Below, piece by piece: positions 49,958 through 59,200 of a DNA stretch of 64,000 nucleotides (within the stretch, counting starts at the first letter, position 1; each line of letters begins with the position of its first letter). The translations under genes and the position numbers were made by a program. The notes below the pieces were generated by a model. The model worked only from the letters and a program-made list of their open reading frames with translations, was not told the origin of the DNA and searched no databases. The DNA is from Pelagibacteraceae bacterium AG-390-O04. Its GTDB lineage: Bacteria; Pseudomonadota; Alphaproteobacteria; Pelagibacterales; Pelagibacteraceae. Where the stretch lies: the NCBI GenBank assembly GCA_003278065.1, contig QCHE01000001.1, forward strand, positions 1 to 64,000, read 5' to 3'.

Positions 49958-51742
49958 TTATTTTTTATTCTTTAAAGAGAGATTTAATTCTTTTAATTGA
50001 TTTTCACTTATTTCTGATGGGGCATTCATCATTAAATCTTGAGCATTTTGGTTCATAGGAAACATTGTAACTTCTCTTATATTTTTTTCATTTGCTAATA
50101 GCATAACAATTCTATCAATTCCTGGAGCAATTCCACCATGAGGTGGGGCTCCATAACTTAAAGCATTTATCATTCCACTAAATTTATTATCTATGTCGTT
50201 TTTTGAATAACCGGCAATAGAAAAAAGTTTATACATTAATTCTGGAATATGATTTCTTATAGCTCCTGATGACAACTCAATACCGTTACATACAATATCA
50301 TATTGATATGCTAGAATTTCTAAAGGTTTTTCAAAATTAATTTTTTCAATATCTCCTTGAGGCATTGAGAATGGATTATGACTAAATTGTATTTTATTTG
50401 ATCCCTCTTCTTTTTCAAACATTGGATAATCAACAATCCAACAAAATGCAAAGATATTTTCATCAATTAATTCTAAATCCTTTGCAATTTTATCTCTGGC
50501 CAAGCTAGTTATTTTTTCTAATTCATTTAGCTTAGCGCAAGCAAAGAAAATACTGTCTCCTATTTCGGCTCCTGTTTTTTTCATAATTTCCTTAAGTGAA
50601 TCTTTTGAAAAAAATTTTCCAACAGGTCCCTTTGCAAAAACTTCTTTATCATTTTCTATAGAAAAGTATGCTAAACCAGAAGCACCTTGTTCCTTAGCCC
50701 ATTTGTCTATATTGTCAAAGAAACTTCTGGGATTATTATGAGTATTTTTTGTAACAATACATCTGACTCTTGATCCAGTTTTTACAAGTTTTTTAAAAAT
50801 TTCAAATGAAACATCATCTCTTGAAAAAATTTCTGTTATATCATTTATAATTAAAGGATTTCTTAAGTCTGGTTTATCAGAACCATATTTCAACATCGCT
50901 TCTGCATAAGAAATCTTGGGAAATTTATCAAATAATAATTTTTTATTAGAAAACTCTTTAAATGTACTTACAAGTAATTTTTCTACTACTTTAAAAACAT
51001 CCTCTTGTTCAACGAAAGACATTTCTAAGTCTAATTGGTAAAATTCTCCCGGGCTTCTATCGGCTCTCGCATCCTCGTCTCTAAAGCATGGAGCTATCTG
51101 AAAATATTTATCAAATCCCGAAACCATAATAAGTTGTTTGAATTGTTGTGGTGCTTGTGGAAGAGCATAAAATTTTCCAGGATTTAATCTGCTAGGTACT
51201 AAAAAATCTCTTGCACCTTCTGGACTTGATGATGTTAAAATTGGAGTTTGAAACTCCAAAAATCCGAACTTACTCATTTCATTTCTTATAAAAGAAATTA
51301 CTTTTGACCTTAAAATTATATTTTCATGAATCTTTTTTCTTCTTAAATCTAGAAATCTATATTTTAATCTGATTTCTTCTGCATACTCTTGATCGCTAAA
51401 TACAGGCAAAGGTAATTCTTTACAAGTACCTAGTATCTTAAAATTTTTGATATTAATTTCTATTTCACCTGTTTGGATTTCTTTATTAATAGTTTCTTTG
51501 GATCTATTTATAACAGTGCCTTCAATTTTAATTACTGTTTCAAGTTGAATTTTTTCTAGTTCTTTAAAATTTGAATTTTCCTTATCAATTATACATTGAG
51601 TAATTCCATAATTATCTCTCAAATCAATAAATAATAAATTTCCATGGTCTCTTTTTTTATTAATCCATCCAGAAAGATAAATATCTTTACCCACATTATC
51701 TTTTCTTAATTCGTTACAGTTATGGGTTCTATATTTATTCAA
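49958..51742 (-). CDS. aspS: Aspartyl-tRNA synthetase
   Basis: Charges tRNA(Asp), perhaps also tRNA(Asn). A 594-aa bacterial-type class IIb enzyme: OB fold at 15-110 (DIYLSGWINKKRDHGNLLFID), motif 2 around FQIAPCFRDEDARADRSPGEFYQLD, a GAD insert at about 300-410 and motif 3 in YGAPPHGGIAPGIDRIVMLL near the end. It starts at TTG 51742, directly after the stop of the Hda-like gene. Whether a non-discriminating enzyme would depend on gatCAB elsewhere. Confidence 0.95.
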   Translation of the reverse strand: MNKYRTHNCNELRKDNVGKDIYLSGWINKKRDHGNLLFIDLRDNYGITQCIIDKENSNFKELEKIQLETVIKIEGTVINRSKETINKEIQTGEIEINIKNFKILGTCKELPLPVFSDQEYAEEIRLKYRFLDLRRKKIHENIILRSKVISFIRNEMSKFGFLEFQTPILTSSSPEGARDFLVPSRLNPGKFYALPQAPQQFKQLIMVSGFDKYFQIAPCFRDEDARADRSPGEFYQLDLEMSFVEQEDVFKVVEKLLVSTFKEFSNKKLLFDKFPKISYAEAMLKYGSDKPDLRNPLIINDITEIFSRDDVSFEIFKKLVKTGSRVRCIVTKNTHNNPRSFFDNIDKWAKEQGASGLAYFSIENDKEVFAKGPVGKFFSKDSLKEIMKKTGAEIGDSIFFACAKLNELEKITSLARDKIAKDLELIDENIFAFCWIVDYPMFEKEEGSNKIQFSHNPFSMPQGDIEKINFEKPLEILAYQYDIVCNGIELSSGAIRNHIPELMYKLFSIAGYSKNDIDNKFSGMINALSYGAPPHGGIAPGIDRIVMLLANEKNIREVTMFPMNQNAQDLMMNAPSEISENQLKELNLSLKNKK

Positions 51743-52405
51743 TTACGCTCCTAAAATTTCTTTAATTATTTTAATATCTATAGGTTTTTTCTTTTTCAAG
51801 CTTAATTCATCAACCTTATATATGAAATCAAATATTTTACTATACGATCTGTCAATTCTTTTAATTATGAAATCTATTAGTTTTTTATCAATTGAAATTT
51901 GACGATCTGACAAATTTTTTAAAATTAATGCAAAAATTAATTCATCTTCAGGTTTAGTTATATTTTGTAAAAGAAAATTCTTTGTTCTTGATTTCAAATC
52001 AATCAAATCAAAATTAATATTTACAATAGGAATTTTAGAAGTAACAATTATAAATTTATTATCTAAATCAATAATATTTAATAAACTATATAAAAGTTTC
52101 TCATCTACATTTTTATCAAGATTCTCTAAAATTATATTTTCGTGAATCTTAATTTTTTTCAAATCATCATCCTTTAAAGAGGAACTATCTATTTTAATTC
52201 CTTTAAATTTTTTTATGAAGATATTCACAAGATGAGTTTTTCCTGAAAATTTTTCTCCACTTATATTTAAAAAATTTTTTTCCCATTTTGGCCATTGATT
52301 TAATAAAGAAAAAATATGTTCATTACTTTTTGAAACATAAAAATCATCATCCTTAAAATTTGGTTCATAATCAAATTTTAAAATTAATTGATTAAAGTTA
52401 TTCAT
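51743..52405 (-). CDS. hdaA: DnaA-like regulatory inactivator (HdaA family)
   Basis: A 220-aa AAA+ protein like the ATPase core of DnaA without its DNA-binding domain. It has DFYVSKSNEHIFSLLNQWP (about 21-39), a Walker A of the form ISGEKFSGKTHLVNIF and a Sensor-2-like end region IDRSYSKIFDFIYKVDELSL. HdaA with the sliding clamp stimulates ATP hydrolysis by DnaA and prevents re-initiation. The first part of Walker A (GEKFSGKT) departs a little from GPEGSGKS. In alphaproteobacteria it neighbours purM, as here. Overlaps the DUF2066 gene by eight bases. Confidence 0.85.
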   Translation of the reverse strand: MNNFNQLILKFDYEPNFKDDDFYVSKSNEHIFSLLNQWPKWEKNFLNISGEKFSGKTHLVNIFIKKFKGIKIDSSSLKDDDLKKIKIHENIILENLDKNVDEKLLYSLLNIIDLDNKFIIVTSKIPIVNINFDLIDLKSRTKNFLLQNITKPEDELIFALILKNLSDRQISIDKKLIDFIIKRIDRSYSKIFDFIYKVDELSLKKKKPIDIKIIKEILGA

Positions 52406-53462
52406 TTAAAATCCAAATTTTTTTTTGGGTATTAAAATTATAATTTCTATTTCTCATTATATTAATAAAATTTTTTGGTGTTCCATTAAATATAATTTCG
52501 TAATAGATAAAATCTTTATTAAATTTATTTATCGAGTAATCGCTTATCAAATCAATACTATTTAAAACTTTTTCAAATTTTAAAGATATGTCTAATTTTT
52601 GATTGTTGACTTGAATCATTAAAGGAAGTTTAATAGATGTGTTTATTTGGTTATGTTCTTTCCATATATCTTCATAAATTATTTTCAATTTATCAATTAA
52701 ATTTTCTAATTTGTCGTCATTATAAACATCTATCCCTTTAAATGAATCATTTTTAATAAGCACTTTATCTTTTATATTTATCTTAGATAAAATTTTAATT
52801 TCTTCATCATTTTTAAAAATCAAAGTAATTATTGAATGATCAAGGAAATATTTTTCAATAATTTCTTTAAAATCATATTTTTCAATATTACTTAAGTTTT
52901 TTTTTATTAGATCAAAATCTTCTAAATCTTCAGTTGGTAAAAGATATTTGATTAAATAATTAGGTTTTTCTAGCTTATTCCAATTTTCGTAAAGTGGATT
53001 ATCAGAAAAAACTTTTATATCATCTCCTTTTTGATCAATTACAATTGGTACAAATAGAAAAGTTTTGTCTATTATTTGAGTTGGAAAAATATTTTTTTTT
53101 TCTAAAAAGTCATAAACTTTTTTTTTATCAAAAGAAACACCTAAACTCACGTGATAAATTTGATTTATAAATTTTTCTTCTTTTATAGAAAACGTGTCTA
53201 CCATGCCTTTTATTTCATTTACTTTTACTGAATTTATCTTTTTTAAATCTGAAGATTTTACCAATGAATTAATCAATTCATAAAAAGCATTCTCAAAGCC
53301 TTTATATATCAGGGAATTTTTATCAAAATTACTTTCAAAAGGTTGTGAAATTTCTATGTCTTCAATCAGAAATGCTTTGGCATTTAAATTTTTTGTGGAA
53401 AAAAAAAATATATTTAAAGCTACAATAATAAAAAAAATATATAAACCTTTTAAATAATGCAT
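52398..53462 (-). CDS. DUF2066 domain secreted protein
   Basis: A 354-aa protein with an N-terminal signal or anchor helix (LYIFFIIVALNIFFF) and a Lys/Asn/Asp-rich remainder with no further helix. Central parts YHVSLGVSFDKKKVYDFLEKK and FLFVPIVIDQKGDDIKVF fit DUF2066, a family found next to hdaA and purM in alphaproteobacteria. No function known. Only 22 bases separate its start from the divergent purM. Confidence 0.75.
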   Translation of the reverse strand: MHYLKGLYIFFIIVALNIFFFSTKNLNAKAFLIEDIEISQPFESNFDKNSLIYKGFENAFYELINSLVKSSDLKKINSVKVNEIKGMVDTFSIKEEKFINQIYHVSLGVSFDKKKVYDFLEKKNIFPTQIIDKTFLFVPIVIDQKGDDIKVFSDNPLYENWNKLEKPNYLIKYLLPTEDLEDFDLIKKNLSNIEKYDFKEIIEKYFLDHSIITLIFKNDEEIKILSKINIKDKVLIKNDSFKGIDVYNDDKLENLIDKLKIIYEDIWKEHNQINTSIKLPLMIQVNNQKLDISLKFEKVLNSIDLISDYSINKFNKDFIYYEIIFNGTPKNFINIMRNRNYNFNTQKKIWILNE

Positions 53463-53484
53463 AATAATTTTAATTTTTATATTA

Positions 53485-54513
53485 ATGAATAAAAAAACCT
53501 TTACCTACAAAAAAAGTGGCGTCAATATTGCTAAAGCTGATAAATTTGTAAATTTCATAGCAAATATATCAACAAAAAAAAGAGGCAATAAAAAGTTCAA
53601 TAATATTGGTGGATTTGGTTCAATTTCTAATATCCCAAAAAAAATCAAAAAACCTAAAATAGTAGCTTGCACAGACGGTGTTGGTACCAAAATAGAAATT
53701 GCAAATTTAATAAAAAAATATGACACGATTGGTATTGATTTAGTTGCTATGAGTGTAAATGATTTAATTGTGCAAGGAGCTAGGCCAATTTTATTTTTAG
53801 ATTATATTTCAATAAATAAAATTGATTTAATTAAGCTTAAATCAATACTTAAAGGTATAGTCAAAGGATGTAAAATTTCTAACTGTGAGTTAGTTGGTGG
53901 CGAGACAGCAGAAATGCCTGGAACTTATGAAACAGGTAAATTTGATATTGCAGGATTTGCAGTAGGCGTAGTAGATGAGAATAAGATTTTAAATAAAGAT
54001 AAAATTAAAAAAAATGATTTAGTTTTAGCAATACCTTCTAATGGTATTCATTCAAATGGTTTTTCCTTAATAAGATATATTTTAAAAAAAAAAAGGATTA
54101 ATATAAAAAAAAATAAATTTTTAAAAAAAGAGCTCTTAAAACCAACAAAAATTTATGTAAAAGAAATTTTAAAATTAATTGAAAATCAGTTAATTAATGG
54201 TTGTTCACATATTACTGGTGGTGGGCTAGCTGATAATATCAAAAGAATAATTCCTGATAATCTTTGTGCTGAAATTAATTTAGATAAAATTAAAACTTTA
54301 AAAATCTTTAGGTGGATAAAACAAAATAACTTGAGTGACAATGAAATGTTAAAAACTTTTAATTGCGGTATTGGATTTTGCTTAATCATTAAACCAAAGA
54401 ATTTAAATAAAATCGGAAAATATTTTTCAAAAGAATTTAAGCCCTATGTAATTGGAAAAATTATATCAGGATCAAAGAAAGTTAAATTGAATGATAAAAT
54501 TAAATGGATTTAA
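53485..54513 (+). CDS. purM: Phosphoribosylformylglycinamidine cyclo-ligase
   Basis: Makes aminoimidazole ribotide in purine synthesis, 342 aa. Landmarks are ACTDGVGTKIEIAN (about 59-72), GIDLVAMSVNDLIVQGARPI (about 81-100), LVGGETAEMPGTY (about 137-149), SNGIHSNGFSLIRY and the Gly-rich HITGGGLADNIKRI. Residues for ATP and substrate are all present. It overlaps purN by ten bases. Confidence 0.96.
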   Translation: MNKKTFTYKKSGVNIAKADKFVNFIANISTKKRGNKKFNNIGGFGSISNIPKKIKKPKIVACTDGVGTKIEIANLIKKYDTIGIDLVAMSVNDLIVQGARPILFLDYISINKIDLIKLKSILKGIVKGCKISNCELVGGETAEMPGTYETGKFDIAGFAVGVVDENKILNKDKIKKNDLVLAIPSNGIHSNGFSLIRYILKKKRINIKKNKFLKKELLKPTKIYVKEILKLIENQLINGCSHITGGGLADNIKRIIPDNLCAEINLDKIKTLKIFRWIKQNNLSDNEMLKTFNCGIGFCLIIKPKNLNKIGKYFSKEFKPYVIGKIISGSKKVKLNDKIKWI

Positions 54514-55076
54514 AAAAAATAAATATTGCTGTATTTATATCTGGACAAGGGAGCAATCTTAGGAATCTAATTAAATTTCAAAATAAAAAAAATTCAAAAT
54601 ATAAAATAGATCTTATTATTTCAAATAATTCAAAAGCAAAAGGTTTAATTTATAGTAAACAATTTAAAATTAAAAAAAAAATTATAATTTATTCAAATAC
54701 TAAAAATGCAGAAAAAAAAATTTTGATACATTTGAAAAAGAATAATATCAAATTTATATGTCTTGCAGGATTTATGAAAGTATTATCTAAAAATTTTATT
54801 AAATCTTTTAATAGCAAGATAATCAATATACACCCGTCCTTATTACCAAAATATAAGGGGCTTAATACCCATCAAAGAGCTATTAATAATAATGATAGAT
54901 ATTCCGGTTGTACAGTTCATTATGTGAGTGCAAAACTTGATTCTGGTAAAATAATTATGCAAAAAAAGGTTAAAATTTTAAAAAAAGACACTCCGAAAAG
55001 TTTAGCTAAAAGGATACTTAAACAAGAACATATTTTATATCCAAAAGCCTTGAGTAAAGTTTTGACTAATTTTTAA
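54504..55076 (+). CDS. purN: Phosphoribosylglycinamide formyltransferase PurN
   Basis: Adds a formyl group from 10-formyl-THF to GAR, 190 aa. It begins IAVFISGQGSNLRNLI (about 8-23) and has ICLAGFMKVLS, then NIHPSLLPKYKGLNTHQRAI with the catalytic Asn and His (about 107-126), and CTVHYVSAKLDSGKII with the conserved Asp near 148. It follows purM. Its end overlaps the convergent ndk by 11 bases. Confidence 0.95.
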   Translation: MDLKKINIAVFISGQGSNLRNLIKFQNKKNSKYKIDLIISNNSKAKGLIYSKQFKIKKKIIIYSNTKNAEKKILIHLKKNNIKFICLAGFMKVLSKNFIKSFNSKIINIHPSLLPKYKGLNTHQRAINNNDRYSGCTVHYVSAKLDSGKIIMQKKVKILKKDTPKSLAKRILKQEHILYPKALSKVLTNF

Positions 55077-55476
55077 AGAAAAAATCTATTTCAATTTTAG
55101 CATTCTCTATACTGTCTGATCCATGAACTGAATTTTTATCAATTGAAATTCCATATTTTTTTCTAATAGTTCCCTCTTTTGCATCATTTGGATTTGTTGC
55201 ACCCATTATTTCTCTATTAGCTAGAACTGCATTTTCCTTCTCAAGAACCATTACGACGATAGGGCCAGATGAGAGATAGGCACAAAGATCATTATAAAAT
55301 GGCTTTGTTTCGTGAACTTTATAAAATTTTTCTGCTTCAGATTTTTCTAATTGAATCTTTTTTTCTTTAATAATTGAAAAACCTCTATTTTTAAAAAGTT
55401 CTTTTATCTCGTTTTCTAAATTTCTTTCAACTGCATCAGGTTTGATAATTGAGAGTGTTTGTTCCATATTATTCAT
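55066..55476 (-). CDS. ndk: Nucleoside diphosphate kinase
   Basis: Transfers phosphate from ATP to nucleoside diphosphates by a phospho-His. From ATG 55476 it is 136 aa; a GAGG lies six bases upstream, which favours it over an ATG six bases earlier. It starts [15 protein letters not shown] and has the catalytic His in [16 protein letters not shown] near 115. It starts within the last codons of pepA. Confidence 0.95.
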   Translation of the reverse strand: MNNMEQTLSIIKPDAVERNLENEIKELFKNRGFSIIKEKKIQLEKSEAEKFYKVHETKPFYNDLCAYLSSGPIVVMVLEKENAVLANREIMGATNPNDAKEGTIRKKYGISIDKNSVHGSDSIENAKIEIDFFFKN

Positions 55477-56926
55477 AATCATCCTCTATTAGTTTATTTA
55501 ATAATCTCACACCAAAACCAGTTGCTCCACCAGAATTCAACGCTCCACCATATTTTGAAAAAGCCATACCTGCAATATCAAGGTGGGCCCATGGTGTTTT
55601 GTTTAAAATAAATCTTTGTAAAAATTGTGCAGCTGTTGTTGATCCAGCACCACCAACATAATTTATATTTTGCATGTCTGCATTTTTTGAATTTATCAAT
55701 TTATCATAATTTTTACTTAATGGCATTCTCCAAACTTTCTCTTCAACTTTTTCGCCTGCATTAATTAATTGTTTTGATAAGTTATTATCATTAGAAAATA
55801 ATCCTGCATATTCTGAACCTAAAGCAACAATAATTGCACCTGTTAGTGTTGCTAAATCTACTATAAACTTTGGTTTAAATTTTTTTTCAGTAAAAGTTAA
55901 AGCATCAGCTAAAACTAACCTACCCTCTGCATCTGTATTAAGAATTTCAATAGTTTTACCGCTATAAGATTTAACGATATCACCAGGTCTCTGTGCATTA
56001 CCTCCTGGCATATTTTCAACAAGACCAACAACTCCAACAGCATTTATTTTTGCTTTTCTTAAAGCAAGATTTTTCATTAAACCAACCACCACTGCTGAAC
56101 CCGCCATATCATATGTCATGTCTTCCATGAATTTTGCAGGTTTTAGTGAAATTCCACCTGTATCAAAACAAACCCCTTTACCAACAAATGCTAAAGGTTT
56201 TGAGTTATTCTTCAGACCCTTCCATTCAATGGTTACTAAATATGATCCTCTAATACTTCCCTGACCAACTCCTAACAACGCATTCATTCCAAGTTTTTTT
56301 AATTTTTTTTCATCATAAATTTTAATTTTTAACCCAAATTTTTTAAGTGTATTAATTCTTTTTGCATATTCATCTGGGTGTAAAATATTTCCAGGTTCAG
56401 AAACCAAATCTCTTGTATAAAAAGTTCCTTCCTCAAGAGCTTTAAATTTTAATTGATTTTGAATTGAAAGATTATTTTTCTTTCCAGTTATATTTATTGA
56501 TATCAGTCTAGATGTTTTTTTTGATTTATATTTATTAAATTCATAAGATTTTAATCTAAGCCCATGTAAAAAATGTCCAATAAAATTTTCAATATTAGAT
56601 GCTATAGTGTCGGTATCAATAAGATATTCTGTATTCTTACCATGATTTATTCGACTATAAATTTCAGCTCCTAGATTTTCTATATCAGAAGAGTTAATTT
56701 TCTTCTTGATAGAAACTAAGATTATCTTTCTTTGTGAGCTAAGCTCATAAACAAATAAATTTTTGCTTAAATCACCAGTTTTCAAAAGATCACTAATATA
56801 AGAAAACTCAAATGAAGAAATTAAACCTTTGAGAGGTCTAGTATTAAATTTTTCATCTACAAATAAGATAAGATTTGCAGAGGTTTTTCTGGATTTGTTA
56901 TTTTTAAAATTAATTTTTACTGGCAT
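55469..56926 (-). CDS. pepA: Leucyl aminopeptidase (M17 family)
   Basis: Cytosolic two-metal aminopeptidase, 485 aa. The C-terminal catalytic domain has [21 protein letters not shown] (about 246-266), the metal loop [14 protein letters not shown] (about 334-347) and catalytic Lys in the first of these. The N-terminal domain is diverged. It also acts as a DNA-binding protein in some bacteria; nothing here tests that. It is coupled to ndk and divergent from lptF across 61 bases. Confidence 0.95.
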   Translation of the reverse strand: MPVKINFKNNKSRKTSANLILFVDEKFNTRPLKGLISSFEFSYISDLLKTGDLSKNLFVYELSSQRKIILVSIKKKINSSDIENLGAEIYSRINHGKNTEYLIDTDTIASNIENFIGHFLHGLRLKSYEFNKYKSKKTSRLISINITGKKNNLSIQNQLKFKALEEGTFYTRDLVSEPGNILHPDEYAKRINTLKKFGLKIKIYDEKKLKKLGMNALLGVGQGSIRGSYLVTIEWKGLKNNSKPLAFVGKGVCFDTGGISLKPAKFMEDMTYDMAGSAVVVGLMKNLALRKAKINAVGVVGLVENMPGGNAQRPGDIVKSYSGKTIEILNTDAEGRLVLADALTFTEKKFKPKFIVDLATLTGAIIVALGSEYAGLFSNDNNLSKQLINAGEKVEEKVWRMPLSKNYDKLINSKNADMQNINYVGGAGSTTAAQFLQRFILNKTPWAHLDIAGMAFSKYGGALNSGGATGFGVRLLNKLIEDDYE

Positions 56927-56987
56927 AAATTTTTAAATACACTCTATACGTGTTTCTGCTATATATGTTTAATATTATAAAATTTCA

Positions 56988-58127
56988 ATGGAAAAAATAT
57001 TATTTAGAAAATTATTGTTTGATTGTCTAGTTTTCTTTTTAATTACTTTAATAGCTTCTAGTACGGTAATTTGGATTTTTCAGGCTGTAAATTTTTTAGA
57101 TATCATAATAGATGATGGGCGTGACTATTTGGTCTATTTAAACTTTTCATTACTTAATTTCCCAAAAATTATCAGTAGAATTTTACCTTTTGTTTTTTTC
57201 TTTAGTTTTTTTTATATTATCACAAAGTATGAATTAAATAATGAATTAATAATTTTATGGAGTCATGGAGTAAATAAAATTTATCTTTTTAATTTTTTCT
57301 TAAAATTCTCTTTAATCTTAGTTATTTTACAAATATTTTTATCAAGTTTTATAGTTCCACATACACTTGATTATGCAAAATCATTCATAAGATCATCAGA
57401 TATAAATTTTTTAGATAATTTAATAAAACCCAGGAAGTTCAGTGATACTGCAAAAGGGTTAACAATTTACGCTGATAAAAAAAATGAATTAAATGAATAT
57501 GAAAATATTTATATTAAAAAAGGGAATAGTACAAACAACTCAAGAATTACATATGCTAAAAAAGGTATATCTGTTGAAAGAAAAAATAATTCAGTGTTAG
57601 AGCTTTATGATGGAGAAACAATAAGTATTGTTAATGGTAAAATTACAAGTTTCAAATTTTCAAAGTTTGATTTTTCGCTTCAAGATATAGACTCAAATAC
57701 AACTACATATATTAAAACTCAAGAGATGCCTACTTCTAAATTAATTAAATGTTATCTTAAAGAAAATCAAATAAAGATCTTCAATTTAAATTTTAAAAAT
57801 GAAATAATTGAAAATTGTTCAAAACAAAATTTAGATAATATTTTAAAAGAGACCAATAAAAGAACGATTATACCTTTTTATTTAGTATTATTAATGATGA
57901 CTATTTTAATGCTAATTCTTAAATCAAAAGAGAGTATTAACTACTTTAATTTTAGAATATTTATTTTTGTATCAGGTGTTTTGATAATCATAGTTTCAGA
58001 GTTAAGTTTGAGATTTATAGGTGCGACTCTTGAAGAGAGTAAATTACCAATATTATTGCCCTTCTTAATGATATTAATTATTTACTCATTTTTTTTAATA
58101 AAATTAAAATTTTCTTTTAAACAATGA
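56988..58127 (+). CDS. lptF: LPS export permease LptF
   Basis: Half of the LptFG inner-membrane permease that extracts lipopolysaccharide for transport with LptB, 379 aa. Three helices lie before and three after a periplasmic jellyroll domain (about 130-280). The family features FPKIISRILPFVFFFSFFYI and ELIILWSHGVNKIYLF are at about 53-105. It overlaps lptG by four bases. Presence of lptF, G and D shows an outer membrane with LPS or a close lipid. Confidence 0.92.
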   Translation: MEKILFRKLLFDCLVFFLITLIASSTVIWIFQAVNFLDIIIDDGRDYLVYLNFSLLNFPKIISRILPFVFFFSFFYIITKYELNNELIILWSHGVNKIYLFNFFLKFSLILVILQIFLSSFIVPHTLDYAKSFIRSSDINFLDNLIKPRKFSDTAKGLTIYADKKNELNEYENIYIKKGNSTNNSRITYAKKGISVERKNNSVLELYDGETISIVNGKITSFKFSKFDFSLQDIDSNTTTYIKTQEMPTSKLIKCYLKENQIKIFNLNFKNEIIENCSKQNLDNILKETNKRTIIPFYLVLLMMTILMLILKSKESINYFNFRIFIFVSGVLIIIVSELSLRFIGATLEESKLPILLPFLMILIIYSFFLIKLKFSFKQ

Positions 58128-59200
58128 TGCAAAAACATATTTCATTTCTGGTTAGTAGTTTTATAAAATCTTTTTTATTTGTTGTAATGATTTTAATATG
58201 TCTAATATTTATTTTAAATTTAGTTAATGAATTAGATTTTTTTAGAAATATTAATGTCGACGGATATTTTATTATATATTTAGCATTAATAAATTCACCT
58301 TCTTTTCTTTTTGAAATATTGCCTTTTATATTTTTAATATCTACACAACTCTTTTTTATTGAGCTATTTAAAAATAATGAAATGAATATTTTTAAATATT
58401 CAGGTCTTAAAAATTCTAAAGTAATTTCTATTATAAGCATTACAACAATAATTATAAGCATATTTTCCCTTATAATTTTTTATAGTTTTTCATCTAACTT
58501 AAAAAATATTTATATAAATTTAAAAAAAGATTTTACAAATGACGGCAAATATCTTGCTGTAATTACAAAAAATGGTTTATGGATTAAGGATGTTGTTGAT
58601 AAAAAAAATTATATTATTAATGCTGAAAGAATTGAGTTAAATTTTTTAAAAAAAACTTATATATCTGAATTTGATGAAAATTATAACATTATTAAAAACA
58701 TAAAAAGTCCAAAAATCAATATTAAAGACTCAAACTGGATAATCCATAAACCAGAAATTTTTAAAGACAATAAAACTACTAATTTTCCACAAATCAGACT
58801 TCAAACTAATTTTGATTATGAAATTATTCAAAATTTATATTCGAATCTTTCAACTCTATCAATTATTGAACTATTTGAATTAAGAAGTAACTATAAAAAA
58901 CTAAACTATTCTCTTACAGAAGTAAATTTAGAAATACTAAAGCTTTTTTCATATCCTTTGTATTTTTTGATAATGATATTATTTTCAAGCATAATAATGT
59001 TAAATACTAAAAAATTTAAAAGTTCAATTTTGAAAATTTCGATTGGATTAATATCAGCTGTAATTATTTTCTATCTTAACAATATCTTTTATGTGCTAGG
59101 GAAAACTGAAAAAATAAACTTAATTATCTCTGTATTTGCTCCTCTTTTAATACTTGCAATAATTAATACAATTATGATGAAAAAAATAAATGCTAAATAA
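58124..59200 (+). CDS. lptG: LPS export permease LptG
   Basis: Partner of LptF, 358 aa with the same topology of three, periplasmic domain, three helices. SPSFLFEILPFIFLISTQLF (about 52-71) and EMNIFKYSGLKNSKV (about 86-100) are the conserved parts. The end YPLYFLIMILFSSIIML then ISAVIIFYLNNIFYVLGK fits the family. It overlaps lptF by four bases and lptD by 11. Confidence 0.92.
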   Translation: MMQKHISFLVSSFIKSFLFVVMILICLIFILNLVNELDFFRNINVDGYFIIYLALINSPSFLFEILPFIFLISTQLFFIELFKNNEMNIFKYSGLKNSKVISIISITTIIISIFSLIIFYSFSSNLKNIYINLKKDFTNDGKYLAVITKNGLWIKDVVDKKNYIINAERIELNFLKKTYISEFDENYNIIKNIKSPKINIKDSNWIIHKPEIFKDNKTTNFPQIRLQTNFDYEIIQNLYSNLSTLSIIELFELRSNYKKLNYSLTEVNLEILKLFSYPLYFLIMILFSSIIMLNTKKFKSSILKISIGLISAVIIFYLNNIFYVLGKTEKINLIISVFAPLLILAIINTIMMKKINAK